64,000 nucleotides of DNA from Sva-07 sp963793335. GTDB taxonomy: Bacteria > Actinomycetota > Acidimicrobiia > Acidimicrobiales > Ilumatobacteraceae. Positions 58,572 to 64,000 of the stretch are shown in pieces. The notes beneath the pieces were generated by a model. The model made no database searches, was not told where the DNA came from, and saw only the letters and a list, made by a program, of their open reading frames with translations. Position 1 is the first letter of the stretch, and the number at the start of each line of letters is the position of its first letter. The stretch is from the NCBI GenBank assembly GCA_963793335.1, contig CAWBZS010000010.1, forward strand, positions 1 to 64,000. The letters are read 5' to 3'. The translations under genes were made by a program, and so were the position numbers.

Positions 58572-61500
58572 GAGTCCATCTCCAACACCACGAGGTCGCG
58601 GAGCTCGTCGGTGGACAGCTCCGACAGCCACGCCTCGCCGGTGCCGACGACCGATTCGGCGAGCTTGCGCTTGTCGTCGATCACCACGCCGATGCGCTCT
58701 TCGACCGTGCCTTCGCACACCAGCTTGTGCACGTTGACCGTGCGGTCCTGTCCGATGCGCCACGCCCGGTCGGTGGCCTGATCTTCCACCGCCGGGTTCC
58801 ACCAGCGGTCGTAGTGGATCACCTGGCTGGCGGCGGTGAGGTTGAGCCCGGTGCCGCCGGCCTTCAACGACACGAGCAGCAGCGGTGGGCCGGAGCCGTC
58901 CTGGAACGCATCGACCATGTGGTCGCGGCCGGTCCTCGACACGCCGCCGTGCAGGAATGGTGCGTCGAAGTGGAACTGGTCGTCGACGTGGGTGCGCAAC
59001 AGTTCGCCCATCTCGCGGAACTGGGTGAAGACGAGCGCCCGTTCGCCGGCGTCGAGGAGTTCGGTGACCAGCTCGTCGAATCGGGTGAGCTTGCCGGAGC
59101 GGCCAGCGAGGCGCGATCCGTCGCCGAGCGCGTGTGCCGGATGGTTGCAGATCTGCTTGAGGCGCATCAGCGCGGCGAGCACGAGGCCGCGTCGGCGCAT
59201 GCCCTTGGCCTGCTCGGCGTCGGCGAGGAGTTGGTCGACCACCTGCTGGTACAGCGTGGCCTGCTCCCGGGTGAGCTTGGCGTACGCGATCTGCTCGATC
59301 TTGTCGGGGAGGTCGGGCAGCAGGCGCTTGTCGGCCTTGGTGCGACGCAGGATGAACGGTTGGGTGATGTGACGCAGGCGTGCTGCTGCCTCGGCGTCGC
59401 CGTGCCGTTCGATCGGCGTGCCGAACCGTTCGCGGAACTTCGGGAGGCTGCCGAGCAGGCCGGGGTTGACGGCGTCGAGGATCGACCACAATTCGCTCAA
59501 TCGGTTCTCGACCGGGGTGCCGGTGAGCGCAAGCTTCTGGTCGGCGCGCAGTTGGCGGACCGCACGCGCCGCTTTGGTGTTCGGGTTCTTCACCATCTGC
59601 GCTTCGTCGAGTACGACGGTCGACCAGTCGACGTCGCCGAGATGTTCGAGGTCGCGGGGGAGCAGGCCATAGGTGGTGATCACGATCTGGCGCTCGGGGT
59701 CGGTGGCGAACAGCGTCGAGTCGTCGGCGGTCTGTTTGCGATTGGCGCCGTGGTGGATGGTGACATCGAGTTTCGGGGTGAAACGGGCGGCCTCCTGGCT
59801 CCAGTTGCGCACCACGCTGAGCGGACACACCACGAGGTGGGGGCCCGGACGCTCGAGGAGGTGGGCGAGCGTGGTGGCGGTCTTGCCGAGACCCATGTCG
59901 TCGGCGAGACAGCCACCGAGACCGAGCTTGGCGAGGAACTGCAACCATGACAGGCCACGGCGCTGATAGTGGCGCAACTCGCCGGCGAAGTCGCTTGACT
60001 CGTGGGTCTCGGCGAGGCGTTCGTCGGGCAGCCCCGCGAGCAGGTTGCGAACCCAGTCGAGTTCACTCGCCGAGCCGGCAGGGTCACCCCTTGCATCGTG
60101 GTACTCGTCGCGCATGGTGATCAACGGGGTGGGCCCGTCGTCGTGGGGATCCATGCCGTCGGCCTCGCCGCCGCCGCCGAGGCTCTCGTCGTTGGCGAGG
60201 CGCAGCAACTCGATCGGGGTCACGACCGACTTGGTGGTGGTCAGCTCGTTGAGCTTGGCGCGTTTGCGGCGGAGTTCGTCGGCATCGATGCGTACCCACC
60301 GGTGGCCGGTGTGCAGCAGCGTGGCGCCGACCTCCTCGGCGCGTGCGAGTTCGGCTTCGGAGATCTCCTCGTTGCCGATCACCATCTTCCACGCGACCAG
60401 GGCCTCCTTGCCGAACTGCTGCTTTCGGTCGTCCGCCGGCGATGGCGTGGCCTCACCGTTGATGCTCACCCTGGTGCGGATGAGGCGCTCGGGTCCGATC
60501 AGCTCGATGCCCATGCGTTGCAGTTCGACCGGGGCGACGTCGAGGAAGTCCTCGGCGACGTCGAGTTCGAGATCGACCTGGGTGGGCTCGTGTTCGAGGG
60601 CGAGGTCGGCGAGCCCTGGCACGACCTTGACCTGTTCGGCCATCGACCCGATGAGTTCGCGTAGCCGGTCGAGATGCTGCGTTCCCTTGGCCACTTCGAC
60701 CGCCGTGTCGTTCGCGTCCCAGACGTCGTTGGCGGTGCACCAGCGTGAGCTGTCGTTGTCGTCGACCAGCTCCAGCCGGACGATCCACGGGTCGCCGGGG
60801 TCGTCGGAGATCACGAGGCGGATGCGGGGAACGACCACCGGTTCACCCGCGAGTCGCCGTCGATGGCGATCGAGGTCGTCGCGCAGATGGCGAAGCGCGT
60901 CGTCGAAGTCGTCGGTGCCGCCACGCACGACATGGTCGGGCTTGGCGAGTGCGCCGAAGGTGGCCCGCAGCGCCTGCACCGACGGGGTGCGCTTGCGGCC
61001 GAGGTCGGCTTTCCAGCCGTATTGGAAGAGGAACGACCGCGCGATGCCGTCGACCAGTTGGGTGTAGATGGTGGTGGTCTCCACGCCCGATCCGGCGGTA
61101 CAGATGGCGGGCATCGAGGTGGCGAGCGCGGTGATCGTGGCGTCGATCGACTCGGTGGTGACCGGAGCCCATCGTGCGACCACGAACGGGCCTTCGTCGA
61201 TGACGACGGGGGTGATGCGTCCGGCTGGACACCGTGCGGCGCGCGAGTTCGGCGAGTCGTGCGAACCAGGCGAGCGAGTCGGAGAGGTGCGGGTCCCCGG
61301 GCAGCTCCGACAGCCAGACGGCGGTGCCCATCGGGTCGAGCTGTACCGACGACGCATGCAGCCTCGGCAACCCTCCGTCGAGGTCGAGGCTCAGGCGACC
61401 GATCGCACCGTACGACACGGGGGTGTCGTGCCAGCCGCCGCGGTTGCCGTCGGCGTCGATTGTGCGGAATCCGCTGTAGAGCCACGGCATCGGGGCAGTG

Positions 61501-61592
61501 TCGATGCCGTTCCAGCCCCAGACGTGCAGCGCGCCGCTCCGCCACGTCCCCTGCGCCACGTGCGCAGGCCGGTGACGCGTGAGCGAGGCCAT
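58568..61592 (-). CDS. SNF2-family DNA helicase/translocase, with an apparent frameshift near its start
   Basis: A Swi2/Snf2 ATPase of about 1007 residues once corrected. The SNF2_N-type motor has LRHYQRRGLSWLQFLAKLG, CLADDMGLGKTATTLAHLL (Walker A), VLDEAQMVKNPNTKAARAV and ALTGTPVENRLSELWSILD. The helicase C lobe has ALVFTQFREMGELL and QATDRAWRIGQDRTVNVHKL. The first ~125 residues (GTWRSGALHVWGWNGIDTA) lie in a different frame; the frames meet near 61224-61234, where dropping one base joins ARRTV to PAGRITPVVID. Start ATG 61592. It is followed by the SWIM gene with a GTGA overlap. Likely acts on DNA repair or chromosome-bound proteins. Confidence 0.87.
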
Positions 61593-61691
61593 CCCCACGA
61601 CGCTACCGACGGGCTGTCGCCACCGGCGTCGGCGATGTCGCTGTGGGCACTGGCACTGGCACTGGCATCGCTGGTGTGAGGGCGTGCACGA

Positions 61692-62993
61692 TCAGGCCAC
61701 CTGTCCGACGGTCGATACCGTCCCGGAGCGGGTGGGTTGTCGGCTCCCCGGCGGTGCCTGGGTGGAACGTGCGGGCGGGGCGAGGCCGGGTCGACTTGCC
61801 GAGATGACGGTTCCGTCCGCCGCGCGGACGGTGAGTTCCCGGGTGTGCGGGTCGAGATCGAGCTGCCACCCGCCCTCGTGTGCAAGGTGATGGTGGCGGC
61901 TGCATGCCGGAACGAGTCGGTCGAGGTTCGTGTGGCCGTGGTGCTCGGCCCAGTCGTCGAGGTGGTGGATCTCGCAGCGCTCGAACGGGACCTCGCAGTC
62001 GCCGACACCGCACGATCGGTACATCGAGCGAAGCGCACGGCGTTGATCGGGCGTCGCCAAGCGGCGGGAGCGGCCCATGTCGAGCACCACGCTGTCGGCT
62101 CCGAGTACGACCGGATAGATCTCGGCATCGCACGCAAGGCGGCGGGCGGTGGCAGCGGGGAGCTGCGTGCCATCGACGTATTCGCAGACGGAGTGGTCGT
62201 GCAGATCGTTCACGATCGTGTCGTGGTCGATGACCAGCAGCATCTCGGCCCGGCCCGGGCGTCGGGAGCGGTGTGCGCTGGTGACGAGGTCGATCAGTGC
62301 GTGTGCGGCGAGTTGCTCGCGGCGCTGTCCCGGTGCGGCACCGGGGTCGCCGGTTGGTCGGTCGGCGGTGACGAGCGACGCGAGTTCGGCATCGAGCGCG
62401 TTGAAGACCCGGACGCCCGACTCGGGGTCGAGCTCGGCGCGAAGCCAGTACATCCCGGTGTCGTGATTGATGCCCTTGGCCAGCGTGGCCGACCGGCGTT
62501 GACGCTCCGCCCGTTCGAGGCCACGGTCGGCCGCCAGCTGATCGACGACGCGATCGACGTGGCGTCGGAATTGCTCGGGCGTGGAAGCTGCGGCGTGGGT
62601 GGCGAGTTCGGTGTCGAGGGCGAACAGTTGTGCTCGGTCGACACCGTCGAGCTTTGCGGCTGCGCTGACGAGCGCGTCGGCGTGCTCGGCGCCGACGCGC
62701 CCCGCTCCGAGTTGTCGAGACATCGCAGGAACTTCGCCCAGCGTGTCGGCGCGCCGTGAGGCACGCTGTGCTTCGCGGCGTGACATCGGCTGGCTGCGAC
62801 CGAGCAGCTCGTCCGCCGGAAGCCCGGCACCGGCGGCGGAGAGTTGGTTGGCGCGACGTGCGAGTTCGGCCTCGATGCCAGCGATGCAACCCTTCAGCCG
62901 TGCCACGTCACGCAGCCGAGCGCTGACGCCGCCCGTGTCCAGCGCAGCGATGTCCGTCGCCTCCAGACGCTCGAGCAGCCGGGCCAAAGTCAT
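61692..62993 (-). CDS. DUF222 protein with C-terminal HNH nuclease domain (second copy)
   Basis: A 433-residue paralogue of the protein at 28095-29324. It has the helical DUF222 region (about 5-320) and the HNH part CGVGDCEVPFERCEIHHLDD, then NLDRLVPACSRHHHLAHE. The two proteins share layout and motifs such as QRRALRSMYRSC / QRRALRGLYRTC but are clearly diverged. ATG 62993 is preferred; an in-frame ATG at 63035 would place the conserved 15-mer inside the gene. The C-terminal tail is Pro/Thr/Arg-rich. Confidence 0.88.
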   Translation of the reverse strand: MTLARLLERLEATDIAALDTGGVSARLRDVARLKGCIAGIEAELARRANQLSAAGAGLPADELLGRSQPMSRREAQRASRRADTLGEVPAMSRQLGAGRVGAEHADALVSAAAKLDGVDRAQLFALDTELATHAAASTPEQFRRHVDRVVDQLAADRGLERAERQRRSATLAKGINHDTGMYWLRAELDPESGVRVFNALDAELASLVTADRPTGDPGAAPGQRREQLAAHALIDLVTSAHRSRRPGRAEMLLVIDHDTIVNDLHDHSVCEYVDGTQLPAATARRLACDAEIYPVVLGADSVVLDMGRSRRLATPDQRRALRSMYRSCGVGDCEVPFERCEIHHLDDWAEHHGHTNLDRLVPACSRHHHLAHEGGWQLDLDPHTRELTVRAADGTVISASRPGLAPPARSTQAPPGSRQPTRSGTVSTVGQVA

Positions 62994-63009
62994 GGTTCCA
63001 TCATGACGA

Positions 63010-63024
63010 GGGGGTGTCACAGAG
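63010..63024 (-). promoter_or_regulatory. 15-base conserved motif upstream of DUF222-HNH gene, copy 2
   Basis: CTCTGTGACACCCCC on the gene strand, identical to 29342-29356 and ending 16 bases before ATG 62993. The reading frame across it differs between the two genes, so conservation is at DNA or RNA level. Confidence 0.5.
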
Positions 63025-63083
63025 ATGATGTGCACCGTTGGGATGCCCGGCGGCGACCGCCCGATCCGACCGGCGACGTCGGG

Positions 63084-63995
63084 TCAGACCCGGGCTGTCA
63101 CGCTGGCGCCCGCGAAGTTGCGGAGTGCGTCGGCCATCGTTTGGCGGGCGTACTCGGAGGTGACCATGGCGTCGACGGCCGGTACCGCAGTGTGGGTCTG
63201 GCCGGGGCACTGCAGGTGCTGCACAGGAACGCCGGCGGCGGCGAGCGCATTGGCGTAGGCGTTGCCCTCGTCGCGCAGCGGGTCGAACTCGCAGGTGATC
63301 ACCAGCGCCGGGGGAAGGTCGGTGAGATCGCCGAGGAGCGGCGAGGCCTTGGGGTCCGCGCGGTCGGCCGGGTCGCAGTAGTGGTCCCAGAACCAGTCCA
63401 TCACCGCCATGGTGAGTGCGTATCCCTCGGCGTTCTCGGCGTGCGACGGGCGATCGGTGGTGCCGTCGGTGACGGGGCACAGCAGCACCTGTCCCGAGAT
63501 TGTCGGACCGCCGACGAGCTTCGCCTGCTGGGCGGTGACCGCTGCGACGTTGGCCCCAGCGCTCCAACCGGCCACAGCGATCTCGCCCGCGATGCCGCCG
63601 AGTTCCTCGGCGTGCTCGGCGATCCAGGTCGCTGCCGCGATGCCGTCGTCGGCCGCCGCGGGGAATCGCGCCTCGGGGGCGTGTCGGTAGTTGACCGACA
63701 CGACGATCGAGTCCGAGTTGACGCACAGGTAGCGGCACAGCGGATCGTCTGACGTGGCGCTGCCGAGCACCCAGCCGCCACCGTGGTAGTACACCGCGAT
63801 CGGATGGGGCCCGTCGGTGGCCGGCCGGTACAGGCGGTACTCCAGCGTTGCGCCGTCGGCGCCGGGCAGGGTGCCGTCGACGATCTCGCCGACTTCGGGC
63901 CCGGGCGGGAGTCCGGCACCGGAGGCCTCCATGAACGCGCGGGCGCCTTCGACGCCCATCGTCTCCAGCGGCGGGAGGTCGAGTTCGGCCATCAT
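63084..63995 (-). CDS. Alpha/beta hydrolase of the hormone-sensitive-lipase group
   Basis: A 303-residue esterase/lipase-like enzyme. The oxyanion motif HGGG is at 71-74 in VYYHGGGWVLGS; VNYRHAPEARFPAAADD is a group signature; the nucleophile Ser145 is in AGWSAGANV, where most relatives have GDSAGG. The acid is in CEFDPLRDEG and the His in GQTHTAV. Two ATG codons (63995, 63992) can start it, 5 bases from the window end, so an upstream start cannot be excluded. Substrate probably short acyl esters. Confidence 0.87.
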   Translation of the reverse strand: MMAELDLPPLETMGVEGARAFMEASGAGLPPGPEVGEIVDGTLPGADGATLEYRLYRPATDGPHPIAVYYHGGGWVLGSATSDDPLCRYLCVNSDSIVVSVNYRHAPEARFPAAADDGIAAATWIAEHAEELGGIAGEIAVAGWSAGANVAAVTAQQAKLVGGPTISGQVLLCPVTDGTTDRPSHAENAEGYALTMAVMDWFWDHYCDPADRADPKASPLLGDLTDLPPALVITCEFDPLRDEGNAYANALAAAGVPVQHLQCPGQTHTAVPAVDAMVTSEYARQTMADALRNFAGASVTARV

Positions 63996-64000
63996 CGTCA

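Overview
The window is high in G+C and densely packed, with many genes joined by 4-base ATGA or GTGA overlaps. The gene content points to an actinobacterium. It carries a GlgE/TreS/maltokinase glucan pathway, dnaK-grpE-dnaJ-hspR under a HAIR operator, two DUF222-HNH proteins, a mycobacterial-type dCTP deaminase and a membrane-bound Fe-S reductase like those of mycobacteria. A marine or aquatic member of the Acidimicrobiia (Ilumatobacter-like) would fit, but that is inference and no rRNA is present. No rRNA, tRNA, CRISPR array, intact transposase or prophage was recognised.

Layout. 0.2-8 kb: a TIR-transmembrane-WD40 protein, ferredoxin, dCTP deaminase, CsbD protein, DEAD-box helicase and amidohydrolase. 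8-25 kb: storage-glucan and trehalose metabolism. treY lies on the plus strand and converges on a seven-gene minus-strand operon, glgX-glgE-treS/mak-malQ-glgB-treZ-ndh. Together these can make glucan from trehalose (TreS, Mak, GlgE, GlgB) and trehalose from glucan (GlgX, TreY, TreZ). 25-32 kb: two overlapping MscS channels, a methyltransferase, a DUF222-HNH protein, and a compact operon of nitroreductase, type III polyketide synthase and ICMT-like methyltransferase that resembles phenolic-lipid clusters. 32-43 kb: a membrane Fe-S reductase, an LPETG surface protein with a DPTVPPT repeat stalk, a cyclic-nucleotide-binding protein, a hydrolase, an M14 peptidase, an SLC13-type transporter, a triple hairpin repeat and cytidine deaminase. 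43-47.5 kb: the chaperone operon with its own HspR repressor. 47.7-53.7 kb: a complete seven-subunit Mrp/Mnh cation/proton antiporter operon. 53.7-57.8 kb: a disturbed patch holding a frameshifted small membrane protein, a partial lipoprotein duplicate, a GNAT enzyme, a membrane hydrolase, a lipoprotein and a chimeric MoxR remnant. 57.8-64 kb: a SWIM/SNF2 pair, a second DUF222-HNH protein and an HSL-type hydrolase that reaches the window edge.

Several modules fit osmotic and stress adaptation: glucan/trehalose, tandem MscS, Mrp antiporter, CsbD and chaperones. Three genes (ndh, the SNF2 helicase and a small proline-rich membrane protein) each need a one-base correction to read through. This may reflect sequencing or assembly error as easily as real decay. 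Less ordinary items are the type III PKS operon, a 31-bp palindrome present twice, an identical 15-mer in front of both HNH genes, the MoxR chimera, and the 52-bp duplicated block of a lipoprotein gene.
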